From Bacillota bacterium (GTDB taxonomy: Bacteria; Bacillota_E; Sulfobacillia; Sulfobacillales; Sulfobacillaceae), in contig JAKADJ010000007.1 in NCBI GenBank assembly GCA_021820645.1, positions 1 through 23,250 on the forward strand: DNA of 23,250 nucleotides. Direction: 5' to 3'. The translations under genes were made by a program, and so were the position numbers. Below are positions 1-7,889 of this stretch, piece after piece (within the stretch, counting starts at the first letter, position 1; each line of letters begins with the position of its first letter). The notes under the pieces were generated by a model, which had not been told where the DNA came from, searched no databases, and saw only the letters and a program-made list of their open reading frames with translations.

Positions 1-1062
1 CGCCTCCGCGATGTGAACGCAAACCGTCGCCAACAACAGATCCTCGTGGAGCGCATGGAGCAAGAACGTCGCCGTGTTCAGACACGACACGAGAGGCTTC
101 GCCAACTCATGGCGGACGTGGAGCGCGCGCTTCACGACCATACGGCGGCGGTGCAACACCTGGTCGAACAGCACGGTAACCGGGTTAAAATGGTGGAACT
201 GCGGCGAGGAGAACAGAGCGAGGCGAGAAAAGCTTGGGATCGGGCAAAACAAGATGGTTTGGCCCTAGAGAATCGTCTACGGGCATTGCAACATGAGGAA
301 CGACGGCTCTCGACAAAGCTTGCCCAAGCCCAACAAGCCAGCTTCCGGATCGAGCATCAGTGGGAAGCGTATGTTCCCGATCCCGAGCAGGCGTCGCTAA
401 GCTCGGCCGAAGAGTCTTTGGCTCGGGAGGAAATTCGGCGTTTGGAACAGCTTATGGGCGAGATGGCGCAGATCGTTCCGGGGAGTCTTATGCTCTTTGA
501 GCAACTAAAAGAACGTCACGAATACTTGCAAAACCAAATGCAGGATATCCAGGCAGCACGCCAGGATCTGCTCCAAACTTTGGCGGAGTTGGATGCCGAA
601 GTCGATCGCCGGGTAGAGGTAACCGTGAGTCGGGTCGAAAAGAGCTTTAGGGAGGCTTGCCGCATTCTGTATGCAGGGGGCGAGGGCGGGATAAGCTTTG
701 TGGCGGACGGTGATCGGGGCCTTGAGTTATGGGTCAAGCCTCCGGGCAAACGGCCGGCGCACCTGAGCCTCTTGTCGGGAGGGGAGAAAGCACTAGGAGG
801 TATTGCATGGTTGTTCGCGCTGCTTGCGGTGAGACCGTCGCCCTTTGTGATCCTCGATGAGGTAGAAGCATCCCTCGACGAAGCCAATGCTTTACGGTTT
901 GCGGAGTATTTGGCTGAGTTTCGTCGAACGGCTCAGTGTGTCATTGTGACCCACCATAAAGAAACCATGGCAGCCGCCGACGCCTTATGGGGGGTTGCGG
1001 GTGATGGCCAGGGGCAAAGCCGCTTAATTTCGGTTATGTTAGAAGAAGCTCTAGTACCCTAG
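1..1062 (+). CDS. smc: SMC chromosome condensation protein, C-terminal part (5' end outside window)
   Basis: This is the 3' part of the SMC ATPase, which compacts and segregates the chromosome together with ScpA and ScpB. The frame is open from base 1, so the GTG at 13 is not the real start; about 353 C-terminal residues are present. The first 200 or so residues are rich in Glu, Arg, Gln and Leu and look like the returning coiled-coil arm. The C-terminal ATPase lobe follows: the ABC signature LSGGE near bases 774-788, then the Walker B stretch FVILDEVEASLDEAN near 844-888, then the VTHHKETM switch region. The order LSGGE, DEVEA, THxK is characteristic of SMC and separates it from RecN or SbcC. 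It ends 17 bases before ftsY, the usual Bacillota neighbour, and is probably co-transcribed with it. No truncation other than the window edge is visible. Confidence 0.96.
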   Translation, partial: RLRDVNANRRQQQILVERMEQERRRVQTRHERLRQLMADVERALHDHTAAVQHLVEQHGNRVKMVELRRGEQSEARKAWDRAKQDGLALENRLRALQHEERRLSTKLAQAQQASFRIEHQWEAYVPDPEQASLSSAEESLAREEIRRLEQLMGEMAQIVPGSLMLFEQLKERHEYLQNQMQDIQAARQDLLQTLAELDAEVDRRVEVTVSRVEKSFREACRILYAGGEGGISFVADGDRGLELWVKPPGKRPAHLSLLSGGEKALGGIAWLFALLAVRPSPFVILDEVEASLDEANALRFAEYLAEFRRTAQCVIVTHHKETMAAADALWGVAGDGQGQSRLISVMLEEALVP

Positions 1063-1079
1063 AGCGGAGGAGGGACACA

Positions 1080-2006
1080 ATGCCCGGTTTTTGGGAACGG
1101 CTTAAACAAGGGATGACCCGCACGCGATCGGGATTCGGTGATCGCCTACGGAGTTTATTTCACGGCCGTTTATGGAACGACGAGCTGTGGGATGAGTTAG
1201 AGGAAATTCTCTATTCGGCGGACTTGGGATCGGCTACCACCGGATTTCTTTTAGACGAACTACGACGTCGTGTCCTGCAACACCACCCGACAACTGCCGA
1301 TGAGGTTGTGAACCTCTTGGCGATTTTGATGCAAGAAGAATTGGGGGATTCCAGCGATGCTTTAGCATTGCCTGATGGAGGGCCCTGGGTCTGGCTCATG
1401 GTAGGGGTCAACGGCACAGGGAAGACTACGACGGCCGGCAAGTTCGCTTATTTGTTGAAACAACAACATAAATCGATCATTTTAGGAGCTGCCGACACGT
1501 TTCGAGCGGCAGCGACCGAGCAGTTGGAAGTGTGGGGTCGCCGTGCTGGCGTCGATGTGATCCGTCAAGCATCGGGGGCAGACCCTGCGGCTGTCGCATT
1601 TGATACGGTACAAGCAGCAAGGGCGCGCCATCTAGATTTGGCTATCATCGACACCGCGGGCCGATTGCAAAATAAGGTGAACCTGATGCAGGAGTTGCAA
1701 AAGGTATATCGCGTTATTGGGCGAGAACTTTCGGGTGCACCGCATGAGGTGTGGCTGGTGATTGACGCCACTACTGGTCAAAATGGGTTAGTGCAAGCTC
1801 GGGTCTTTTTAGAATCGGTGCCCGTTACCGGGATTGTGCTGACTAAGCTCGATGGGACCGCTAAAGGTGGAATTGCATTAGCTATCGTGCATGAATTAAA
1901 GATTCCGATTCGATTTGTCGGGGTCGGAGAAAAAGTGGAAGATCTCTTACCATTTGATCCGGCGGACTATGTGCGGGCAATTTTGGGCGAGGAATTTTCT
2001 GAGTAA
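1080..2006 (+). CDS. ftsY: Signal recognition particle receptor FtsY
   Basis: FtsY is the membrane-associated SRP receptor GTPase. It docks Ffh-ribosome complexes at the Sec translocon. The 308-residue protein has almost no acidic A domain and consists mainly of the N domain (about 1-95) and the G domain. Visible motifs are G1 GVNGTGKT at 109-116, the DTFRAAA segment near 139-145, DTAGR at 191-195 and TKLDGTAKGG near 260. The ATG at 1080 is chosen because a GGAGGAGGG ribosome binding site lies at 1066-1074. It follows smc by 17 bases. In most Bacillota ylxM-ffh comes next; here a riboswitch-controlled glycosyltransferase lies between them. The motif set and the lack of a C-terminal M domain distinguish it from Ffh, which is also in this window. 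Confidence 0.97.
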   Translation: MPGFWERLKQGMTRTRSGFGDRLRSLFHGRLWNDELWDELEEILYSADLGSATTGFLLDELRRRVLQHHPTTADEVVNLLAILMQEELGDSSDALALPDGGPWVWLMVGVNGTGKTTTAGKFAYLLKQQHKSIILGAADTFRAAATEQLEVWGRRAGVDVIRQASGADPAAVAFDTVQAARARHLDLAIIDTAGRLQNKVNLMQELQKVYRVIGRELSGAPHEVWLVIDATTGQNGLVQARVFLESVPVTGIVLTKLDGTAKGGIALAIVHELKIPIRFVGVGEKVEDLLPFDPADYVRAILGEEFSE

Positions 2007-2045
2007 ATGTCTACATGAGTAAAGAAGAACAATGGCATCGGGCCG

Positions 2046-2074
2046 TTGACCATGTAGGAGGAATTCGCTATAGT
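2046..2074 (+). promoter_or_regulatory. Sigma-A-type promoter for the riboswitch-glycosyltransferase unit
   Basis: TTGACC at 2046-2051 and TATAGT at 2069-2074 are separated by exactly 17 bases, giving five of six matches in each hexamer to the housekeeping consensus. Transcription would begin near 2081, just upstream of the first pairing strand of the c-di-AMP riboswitch at 2089. The position, with no room for other leader sequence, supports both calls. Confidence 0.85.
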
Positions 2075-2088
2075 GGTGGTATACCTTG

Positions 2089-2216
2089 AATACGCCAAAT
2101 TCTGTAAACACAGAAACGGAGAACCCGATTATCTGGGGTGAATTGCGATTGCAAAGGGCATGTCCACGGCCCTAACCCGTCAGCTAACTTCGTAGGCGTT
2201 GGGGGCTCAAGGGCAG
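2089..2216 (+). promoter_or_regulatory. c-di-AMP riboswitch (ydaO/yuaA type) upstream of a glycosyltransferase gene
   Basis: The leader carries hallmarks of the ydaO/yuaA aptamer, which binds cyclic di-AMP. The P1 strands ACGCC (2092-2096) and GGCGT (2195-2199) pair. The GGGGTGAAT core is at 2135-2143. An AGGGC / GCCCT stem is formed by 2155-2159 and 2169-2173. The highly conserved block CCCGTCAGCTAACTTCGTAG is at 2176-2195. The tail GGGCA (2211-2215) can pair back to TGTCC (2161-2165), as in the closing helix of this family. In known members c-di-AMP binding usually lowers expression. An intrinsic terminator follows at 2249-2273, so the likely mechanism is transcription attenuation. The tail GGGCAG (2211-2216) could instead pair with CTGTCC (2243-2248) next to the terminator, a candidate antiterminator; this pairing is my inference. 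Confidence 0.9.
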
Positions 2217-2248
2217 ATTTTTAGTTACCGTAATGGGTTTTCCTGTCC

Positions 2249-2273
2249 CCCGGGAAGTTGCCGGGAATTTTTT
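2249..2273 (+). terminator. Riboswitch expression-platform terminator
   Basis: CCCGG (2249-2253) and CCGGG (2261-2265) form a five-pair all-GC stem with a 7-base loop. AA and six T residues (2268-2273) follow. It lies between the c-di-AMP aptamer and the glycosyltransferase start codon at 2306, which is where a terminator-type riboswitch platform should be. The stem is short, in keeping with a conditional rather than a constitutive terminator. Confidence 0.7.
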
Positions 2274-2305
2274 ATGCGCCGGTCTTATTCTGGGAGGTGT
2301 TAGGC

Positions 2306-3529
2306 TTGTCACGTCGAGTCCTACAATTGTCACTAAGTGCCGACCCATTGAACCCGTTGGACGGGGGAGATTTAGGCGGGCAGCAAATCGTAGTGAGGGA
2401 CGCTACGCTCAATCTTCAACAACAGGGTTTCGGGGTGGATGTGATAACCATGTCACAGCACAGCATGCTTCCCCACCGATCCAGTCTCGGTCAGCTAGGA
2501 CAGGTGATCCGAATGAACTCTGCCGTGCCGATGCCGTTGTCCGATGAGGATTGGGTGAAGGCCCAGGACCGGATCGCCGAAGATGTGATCCAGTGGATCC
2601 GGGATAATCATCGAGAATATCAGTTGGTCCACAGTCATTTTTGGCTGTCGGGTTTAATAGCGAAACGGGTAGCAGCTGAAATTAAGGCCCCCTGGATTCA
2701 TTCACCCTATAAGATGGTCGAATGGGTCCGACGACCCCATGATACGTATTCGACTGTACGACAGGAACATGAACAGTCGATTTTGCGAGATGTCGATGCG
2801 GTCATTGTGCCCTATTTGAAGGAAGCTGACATGGTCCATCAGTGGGCTCCCAACGTGCCGCTGTACGTGGTAGCGCCGGGCCTTGATGTCAATAACTTCT
2901 TTACGAGAGACCCTGGTCCCGTACTCAAGGGGTTAGGCCTGTCTCGGCGACCTTTGGCCTACGTAGGGCATCTTGACTCCGGTCGAGGCATCCGCGAGGT
3001 GCTGCAACACATGAGGACCGTGGAGTTGCCAGACGATCTGGTGTTGCTACTCATTGGAGGTAATCGCGGTGAGGTGAATCAGGGTCAACCACAGGACCCG
3101 GAGTTGGCCCAATTGGCGAATGACTTGGCACCGCATTTGCGGTTTCTCGGAGCGATGCCGCACCGGGCTGTCGCCATGTACATGGCGACAGCCCAGGCGG
3201 TGATTGCCCCCAACCTCGGACCCACCTTGGGCATGGCAGTCATCGAAGCGCTTGGGTCGGGTACGCCGGTGGTGGGCAGTATGGTTCCTGGTATCGAAGA
3301 TTGGATTCAACATGGCACCAATGGATTTCTGGCCCCAGCAGGCGATGTGACTACACTGTGGACGCATGCTCTAAAATTATGGAGTGACCCTCAATTAGCG
3401 TATCAAATGGGGGTGGCGGGCTACAATATTATTCATCGCAACCATCGCAGTGACAATATGGCGGTGCAGTTGGGACAGATATATGATGAGGTTGTCCAAG
3501 GGTATTCCCCCAACGCTAGCGCCGGATAG
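2306..3529 (+). CDS. Glycosyltransferase family 4-like protein (GT-B fold), c-di-AMP riboswitch controlled
   Basis: The 407-residue protein resembles retaining GT4 enzymes such as sucrose-phosphate synthase or MshA, which move a sugar from a nucleotide donor to an acceptor. The N-terminal lobe has a Gly-rich GGDLGG loop (20-25) and VHSHFWLSG near 108-116. The C-terminal lobe begins near 218 with YVGHLDSGRG and ends with IEALGSGTPVVG near 313-324. Two usual phosphate or donor contacts look altered: the Arg of the GR..K motif is His222, and the first Glu of the EX7E motif is Pro306, although the second is kept as Glu314. The acceptor is unknown. The TTG at 2306 is preferred because GGGAGGTG lies at 2292-2299; an in-frame TTG at 2258 lies inside the terminator loop and lacks such a site. 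No signal peptide or membrane segment is seen, so it is probably cytoplasmic. It is a single-gene unit bounded by its own promoter and a closing hairpin. Confidence 0.85.
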   Translation: MSRRVLQLSLSADPLNPLDGGDLGGQQIVVRDATLNLQQQGFGVDVITMSQHSMLPHRSSLGQLGQVIRMNSAVPMPLSDEDWVKAQDRIAEDVIQWIRDNHREYQLVHSHFWLSGLIAKRVAAEIKAPWIHSPYKMVEWVRRPHDTYSTVRQEHEQSILRDVDAVIVPYLKEADMVHQWAPNVPLYVVAPGLDVNNFFTRDPGPVLKGLGLSRRPLAYVGHLDSGRGIREVLQHMRTVELPDDLVLLLIGGNRGEVNQGQPQDPELAQLANDLAPHLRFLGAMPHRAVAMYMATAQAVIAPNLGPTLGMAVIEALGSGTPVVGSMVPGIEDWIQHGTNGFLAPAGDVTTLWTHALKLWSDPQLAYQMGVAGYNIIHRNHRSDNMAVQLGQIYDEVVQGYSPNASAG

Positions 3530-3550
3530 CCCTAGGCCTAGCATCCCGAA

Positions 3551-3586
3551 GCCGGACACGAGACGTCACCTGGTCTCGTGTCCGGC
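3551..3586 (+). terminator. Hairpin terminator after the glycosyltransferase gene
   Basis: A perfect 14-base-pair stem is formed by 3551-3564 and 3573-3586 around an 8-base loop. It begins 21 bases after the stop codon. No long T tract follows (TCATTATT only), so termination efficiency is uncertain. Its position between the glycosyltransferase and the next promoter fits a boundary function. Confidence 0.7.
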
Positions 3587-3625
3587 TCATTATTGGCGGT
3601 GGTGAAATAATTTTCGGCCCATACA

Positions 3626-3654
3626 TTGACAAGGCAAGAATCGGTCCCTAAAAT
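3626..3654 (+). promoter_or_regulatory. Promoter of the ylxM-ffh-rpsP operon
   Basis: A perfect TTGACA at 3626-3631 is followed after 17 bases by TAAAAT at 3649-3654. The predicted start is near 3661, leaving about a 40-base leader before the ylxM ATG at 3703. This promoter lets the SRP and ribosome genes be expressed independently of the upstream riboswitch unit. Confidence 0.82.
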
Positions 3655-3702
3655 GAGTTTTGGCTGATAAGGGAAAATGCTTTACACTATGGGGGCAGGA
3701 CG

Positions 3703-4059
3703 ATGGGGAAACTGGATGTCATCCAAGCTAATTTGCTGGTAGATTTCTATGGCTCCCTCCTGACTGACCACCAGCGTGAAGTGTGGCACCTCTATTTTGC
3801 AGAGGATTGGTCGTTGTCCGAGATTGGGCAGATGCTTGGTGTAAGCCGCGCCGCAGTAGCTGACGTCGTGGACCGGACCGCCGGCGTCTTGGCGCAGTAT
3901 GAAAGCAAACTCGGGCTGATTGCGGGAAGCGAGATTCGGCAAAGAAAGCTCATGCGATTAGTGCACGAGATTTCTCGAATGGCTGGGGATCAACAGGATG
4001 TGCCGGCTTTGCAATTAGCCCGGGAACTGGCTGTGGAAGAGGGACTGACCGATGTTTGA
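3703..4059 (+). CDS. ylxM: YlxM/p13-like helix-turn-helix protein associated with the SRP operon
   Basis: This 118-residue protein belongs to the UPF0122 (YlxM, p13) family, small proteins encoded directly before ffh in Gram-positive bacteria and linked to SRP function. Residues 20-60 (LLTDHQREVWHLYFAEDWSLSEIGQMLGVSRAAVADVV) resemble the DNA-binding region 4 of sigma-70 factors, a typical feature of the family. Charged residues follow toward the C-terminus. The ATG at 3703 has a purine-rich GGGGGCAGGA just upstream. The end overlaps the ffh start by 8 bases, so translation of the two is probably coupled. Its molecular role is only partly known in any organism; a direct regulatory role is not shown by the sequence. 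Confidence 0.9.
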   Translation: MGKLDVIQANLLVDFYGSLLTDHQREVWHLYFAEDWSLSEIGQMLGVSRAAVADVVDRTAGVLAQYESKLGLIAGSEIRQRKLMRLVHEISRMAGDQQDVPALQLARELAVEEGLTDV

Positions 4060-5386
4060 AACCCTGACGGATAAGTTACAATCAACCTTCAAGCGTCTTA
4101 GGAACAAGGGCCGCCTCACCGAGGCCGATGTTCGTGAGGCGCTACGAGAAGTGCGGTTGGCCTTATTGGAGGCAGACGTCAACTTCAAGGTGGTTAAGGA
4201 TTTCCTGGCCGGCGTGGAATCCGCAGCGATTGGTCAGGATATATTACAAAGCTTGACTCCGGATCAAGGTGTCATTCGAATCGTTCGGGACCGGCTTACT
4301 GCGTTGATGGGGAGCCGGGTCGAACGGATCAAAATGGCGTCTAACCCGCCTACGGTCATCTATCTGGTAGGCCTACAAGGATCGGGAAAAACCACCACCG
4401 CAGCCAAACTAGCTCTCATGCTCCGTCATCAAGGACGTCAGCCGCTCTTAGTGGCAGCGGATATCTATCGCCCTGCCGCAGCAGATCAGCTAAAAGCACT
4501 CGGCACACAGATTGATGTGCCGGTCGTGCACGCATTGAACGAATCGCCGGTTGCGTTGGCTCAACGAGGTATTCAAATGAGTCGGCAGTTAGCCCGAGAC
4601 GTGGTGATTGTGGATACGGCGGGACGTTTGCATGTGGACACCGAATTGATGGAAGAATTGGTGCAAATGCAGCGTCACGTACCGGCCCATGAGACCCTCT
4701 TGGTAGTCGATGCGATGACCGGCCAAGATGCGGTGCGGGTAGCCAATGCGTTTAAAGAAACCCTACCGCTAACCGGCGTCGTAATCACCAAGCTTGATGG
4801 CGACACACGGGGCGGGGCGGCTCTGTCGATCCGTGCCGTGACAGACCTGCCGATAAAACTGATGGCGACAGGAGAAAAGGTCGAGGCGCTAGAATTGTTT
4901 CAGCCTGACCGCTTGGCGCAAAGGATATTGGGGATGGGTGACGTCCTCACCTTAATCGAAAAGGCCGAGCAATCGCTGGACCAAGGAGATACCGAGCAAC
5001 TGGCGGGGCGCATTGCTTCCAATAACTTCAATCTGGAAGACTTTCGTGCGATGCTACGGCAGGTGAAAAAACTCGGTCCGTTGTCCAAGGTGATGGAAAT
5101 GTTACCGGGCATGGGACAAATGGGCAAACTTAAGGGAAAAGTGGATGACTCAAGTTTGGTCCGGGTGGAGGCCATCTTAGATTCCATGACAGTCAAGGAG
5201 CGGCTTCGTCCCGATATTATCAATGGGAGCCGGAGACGGCGCATTGCTGACGGTAGCGGAACCTCAGTTCCGGAAGTCAATCGCCTGTTGAAGCAATTTC
5301 AGGAGATGCGAAAGATGATGCAACAGTTCAAGGGTCCAGGCGGGAAAAAACGTTTGGCCAAGTTACCATTCCCACCGATGCGATGA
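4052..5386 (+). CDS. ffh: Signal recognition particle protein Ffh (SRP54)
   Basis: Ffh binds signal peptides emerging from ribosomes and the 4.5S/SRP RNA, then docks with FtsY. The 444-residue length is normal. The N domain (1-95) is followed by the G domain with G1 GLQGSGKT (107-114), DTAGRLH near 190 and [10 protein letters not shown] near 247. The methionine-rich M domain begins near 300. It contains the flexible loop [17 protein letters not shown] and the RNA-binding signature [11 protein letters not shown] followed by [11 protein letters not shown]. The start overlaps the end of ylxM, and the stop is followed by rpsP with a 34-base gap. The SRP RNA gene itself is not in this window. No unusual residue was noticed. 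Confidence 0.98.
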   Translation: MFETLTDKLQSTFKRLRNKGRLTEADVREALREVRLALLEADVNFKVVKDFLAGVESAAIGQDILQSLTPDQGVIRIVRDRLTALMGSRVERIKMASNPPTVIYLVGLQGSGKTTTAAKLALMLRHQGRQPLLVAADIYRPAAADQLKALGTQIDVPVVHALNESPVALAQRGIQMSRQLARDVVIVDTAGRLHVDTELMEELVQMQRHVPAHETLLVVDAMTGQDAVRVANAFKETLPLTGVVITKLDGDTRGGAALSIRAVTDLPIKLMATGEKVEALELFQPDRLAQRILGMGDVLTLIEKAEQSLDQGDTEQLAGRIASNNFNLEDFRAMLRQVKKLGPLSKVMEMLPGMGQMGKLKGKVDDSSLVRVEAILDSMTVKERLRPDIINGSRRRRIADGSGTSVPEVNRLLKQFQEMRKMMQQFKGPGGKKRLAKLPFPPMR

Positions 5387-5420
5387 TATGGGTAGCCCAA
5401 GGGAGGAGGAATCAGACAAC

Positions 5421-5702
5421 ATGGTGAAAATTCGATTGCGTCGAATGGGGGCCAAAAAACGACCATTTTATCGCGTGGTGGTGGCGGATGCACGTGCCCC
5501 TCGAGATGGCCGCTTTATTGAAGAAATCGGCTATTACGATCCCACGAAAAACCCGGCCATCATTAAGATTGATGAAGACCGCGCGATGAAGTGGATTAAA
5601 GATGGCGCTCAACCAACGGACACCGCTCGGTCGCTGTTAAGGCAATCTGGTGTGTTACGGAAGATTCATGAAGCGAAACAAGTAGGATCAACGCATGAGT
5701 AA
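5421..5702 (+). CDS. rpsP: 30S ribosomal protein bS16
   Basis: The 93-residue basic protein starts [23 protein letters not shown] and continues with [10 protein letters not shown], both diagnostic of S16, which binds 16S rRNA early in 30S assembly. The ATG at 5421 is chosen because it has GGAGGAGGA at 5402-5410 and matches the family's N-terminus. An in-frame ATG at 5388 would add 11 non-conserved residues. The gene overlaps rimM by 8 bases. In many Bacillota a small KH-domain gene (khpA/ylqC) sits between rpsP and rimM; here there is no space for it. Confidence 0.97.
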   Translation: MVKIRLRRMGAKKRPFYRVVVADARAPRDGRFIEEIGYYDPTKNPAIIKIDEDRAMKWIKDGAQPTDTARSLLRQSGVLRKIHEAKQVGSTHE

Positions 5703-6231
5703 CATGCGGGCGTTACCGGATGGTCATACCCAACTCGGAGAGATTGTTGCTGCGCATGGGGTAGATGGAACCTTGAAAGTGTATCCTACCACAGACTTTT
5801 TAGACCGTCTCGTGAAACGCCGAGAACTCTGGGTTGGTAAGAGAACACAACCGTCTCGTGTGGCGCATGCCCAGATTCACGGCAATGTGGTCTTATTGCG
5901 GATTGACGGGGTGACCAATCGGGAACAAGCGGAGACCTTGCGCGGAGAACTGCTATCGGTACCGACGGACAGTCTGCCGCGATTACCGGACGGGGAATAC
6001 TATTGGTACCAATTGGTGGGCCTCGAGGTGCGCGAGTGCGACACCGGTCGCGTGCTGGGTACGCTGAGCCAAGTTGTTCGGTCGGGCGGACACCACGATC
6101 TGTTCGAAGTGGAGAGACCTTCCTTGAAACCGCTTTTGATTCCGGCATTGAAGCACGTGGTTCGGGCTGTCGATGTTGAGGGCGGAGTGATGGAGGTTAT
6201 CTTACCGGAGGGCTTGGAGGATATAACCTAA
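5695..6231 (+). CDS. rimM: Ribosome maturation factor RimM
   Basis: RimM assists maturation of the 30S head and binds ribosomal protein S19. The 178-residue protein shows the N-terminal RimM domain ([23 protein letters not shown], about 12-35, through [16 protein letters not shown], 75-92). A C-terminal PRC-barrel follows (about 100-175), including [11 protein letters not shown] and [17 protein letters not shown]. The ATG at 5695 overlaps the end of rpsP; a second in-frame ATG at 5704 is an equally possible start. The stop codon directly abuts the trmD start, so translation is probably coupled. The rimM-trmD-rplS order is the standard bacterial arrangement. Confidence 0.95.
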   Translation: MSNMRALPDGHTQLGEIVAAHGVDGTLKVYPTTDFLDRLVKRRELWVGKRTQPSRVAHAQIHGNVVLLRIDGVTNREQAETLRGELLSVPTDSLPRLPDGEYYWYQLVGLEVRECDTGRVLGTLSQVVRSGGHHDLFEVERPSLKPLLIPALKHVVRAVDVEGGVMEVILPEGLEDIT

Positions 6232-6948
6232 ATGCTGATTCAGGTGGTCACCTTGTTCCCGGAGATGTTCCGTGAGGTGTTTAACGCGAGCATCTTAAAA
6301 AGGGCCCAAGATCGGGAAATTGTCGAGTTGCGAACCGTGGACTTGCGGCGGTTTGGAGTGGGGCCGCATCGGTCGACGGATGACTACCCGTTTGGCGGGG
6401 GCGTTGGCATGTTGCTCAGAGCGGACGTTGTGGTCCCTGCGGTTGAATGGGCGATGATGGGTCACGCGGCACCAGCAAAGATCATTGTCACCTCGGCTCA
6501 AGGCTCGCACTTCACGCAGCCCATGGCGGAAGCGTGGGCCCAAGAAGACCATTTAATTATCGTGGCCGGACACTACGAGGGTATCGATCAACGCGCCGTG
6601 ACGTTATTGAACGCCCACGAAGTGTCGGTCGGGGACTATATTGTGACAGGTGGGGAGTTGCCTGCTATGATTATGGTCGATGCGGTGACGCGGCTACAAG
6701 CTGGGGCCTTGGGTGCTCAATCTGGGGCGTCTCAAGATTCCTTCAGTACGGTATGTTCCGGATTGCTCGAGGGTCCCCAATACACGCGGCCAAGAACTTA
6801 CCGAGGCATAGCGGTCCCAGAGGTGTTGATGTCCGGGGATCATAAACGGATCGCAGGATTTCAACAAGAAACCCAGATGTCCGTGACTCGACGACGGCGC
6901 CCGGACATTTTAGGCGGCGCGGTGGATCGTCGGGGTGAGACACAGTAG
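6232..6948 (+). CDS. trmD: tRNA (guanine-N1-)-methyltransferase TrmD
   Basis: TrmD methylates G37 next to the anticodon using S-adenosylmethionine and prevents +1 frameshifting. The 238-residue protein has the trefoil-knot SPOUT signatures: YPFGGGVGM (52-60), [11 protein letters not shown] (111-121) and [14 protein letters not shown] (132-145). The catalytic Arg154 and Asp170 region (SQDSF) and LEGPQYTRP (179-187) are also in place. The ATG directly follows the rimM stop. The short C-terminal tail ends about 20 bases before the rplS start. All expected active-site residues appear present. Confidence 0.97.
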   Translation: MLIQVVTLFPEMFREVFNASILKRAQDREIVELRTVDLRRFGVGPHRSTDDYPFGGGVGMLLRADVVVPAVEWAMMGHAAPAKIIVTSAQGSHFTQPMAEAWAQEDHLIIVAGHYEGIDQRAVTLLNAHEVSVGDYIVTGGELPAMIMVDAVTRLQAGALGAQSGASQDSFSTVCSGLLEGPQYTRPRTYRGIAVPEVLMSGDHKRIAGFQQETQMSVTRRRRPDILGGAVDRRGETQ

Positions 6949-6967
6949 TTGTAGAGGAGGTGTTGAA

Positions 6968-7309
6968 TTGGACTACATCAAGTTACTGGAAGAAGATCAG
7001 ATGCGTAGCGACATACCGACCTTTCGCGCTGGGGATTCAGTCAGAGTGGCGGTAAAAATTCGCGAAGGCAATCGTGAACGGGTGCAAATGTACGAAGGTG
7101 TCGTAATCGCGATAAAAGGCTCAGGGCTTTCTAAGACCATGATCGTTCGCCGGGTGAGCTACGGGGTTGGGGTGGAAAGAATTTTCTTGTTGCATTCGCC
7201 TCGTATCGAATCGATCCAAGTGGTGCGGCGTGGCAAGGTGCGGCGAGCCAAACTATACTACCTGCGTAAATTGCGTGGCAAAGCGGCCCGTATTAAAGAA
7301 CGTCGTTAA
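6968..7309 (+). CDS. rplS: 50S ribosomal protein bL19
   Basis: The 113-residue protein lies at the 30S-50S interface in the large subunit. Diagnostic segments are [33 protein letters not shown] near the N-terminus and [17 protein letters not shown] then [17 protein letters not shown] at the end. The start is taken as TTG at 6968, giving the family-like [12 protein letters not shown]-terminus. A strong AGGAGGTG lies 6 bases upstream. A GTG at 6935 in the same frame would overlap trmD and add non-conserved residues. A hairpin follows the stop at 7319-7346. Confidence 0.96.
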   Translation: MDYIKLLEEDQMRSDIPTFRAGDSVRVAVKIREGNRERVQMYEGVVIAIKGSGLSKTMIVRRVSYGVGVERIFLLHSPRIESIQVVRRGKVRRAKLYYLRKLRGKAARIKERR

Positions 7310-7318
7310 CAGGCGCAG

Positions 7319-7346
7319 AAGGTGCTCCCCGGACGGGGGGCGCCTT
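7319..7346 (+). terminator. Hairpin between rplS and lepB
   Basis: A 12-pair stem (7319-7330 with 7335-7346, two G-T pairs) closes a 4-base loop. It lies 10 bases after the rplS stop. No T tract follows, so it may only lower read-through or stabilise the upstream mRNA rather than fully end transcription. The lepB ribosome binding site at 7358-7364 is just downstream. Confidence 0.5.
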
Positions 7347-7369
7347 CACGTCATGATGGAGGGGAAGCT

Positions 7370-7885
7370 GTGACTCGCAAAAAAAACGGATGGTTAGAGA
7401 TCGTAGAGACGGTGGTGCTGGCGTTTGTACTGGCATTTTTAATCCGTACCTTTGTATTTGAATCGTTTCAGGTTCAGGGCATTTCCATGGAACCTACGTT
7501 ACAAAATCACTATCGGGTCCTGGTGAACAAACTTATTTATGATTTTGAAACGCCGAAAACTGGACAGGTGGTGGTCTTTCGTTCGCCTGTTATTAAGAAT
7601 CAAGATTGGATCAAGCGGGTGATTGGGGTGCCTGGAGATGTGATCAGTGTGCGAAACAATGTGGTGTATATCAATGGGAAACGATATCATGAACCATTTT
7701 TGAAGTATCGTCAGTCCATCAATGTGGCACCGGTCAAAGTACCGCCGGGCGAGCTCTGGGTCGAGGGTGACAACCGCCCAAAGAGTTTTGATAGCCGCTA
7801 TTTTGGGTTTTTGCCGATGAAGAATCTAACGGGCCAGGCGTTTTTGATTTGGTGGCCACTTTCTCAGTTCCGGTGGTTACAATAG
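7370..7885 (+). CDS. lepB: Type I signal peptidase
   Basis: This membrane-bound serine protease removes signal peptides from Sec and Tat substrates on the outer face of the membrane. The 171-residue form is the short Gram-positive SipS type. It has a cytoplasmic basic start (MTRKKNG), one membrane segment (about 11-28) and box B GISMEPTL with nucleophile Ser39. Box D DWIKRVIGVPGD carries the general base Lys82, and box E GDNRPKSFDSRYFG is also present. The GTG at 7370 is chosen because GGAGGGG lies at 7358-7364; the upstream in-frame extension falls in the hairpin. Its position after rplS and before rbgA is the same as in many Bacillota. Confidence 0.95.
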   Translation: MTRKKNGWLEIVETVVLAFVLAFLIRTFVFESFQVQGISMEPTLQNHYRVLVNKLIYDFETPKTGQVVVFRSPVIKNQDWIKRVIGVPGDVISVRNNVVYINGKRYHEPFLKYRQSINVAPVKVPPGELWVEGDNRPKSFDSRYFGFLPMKNLTGQAFLIWWPLSQFRWLQ

Positions 7886-7889
7886 ACCT

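Noticed and set aside
2015..2089. A 24-codon ORF on the plus strand between ftsY and the riboswitch
   Set aside because: It has no ribosome binding site and runs through the promoter into the first aptamer strand, so it is unlikely to be translated.
2233..2547. A 104-residue open frame overlapping the glycosyltransferase start
   Set aside because: It starts inside the terminator region, has no family resemblance and lies out of frame with a well-supported gene.
3660..3688. A second possible promoter before ylxM (TTGGCT, 17 bases, TACACT)
   Set aside because: It is weaker than the consensus promoter just upstream and its start would fall almost on the ylxM ribosome binding site.
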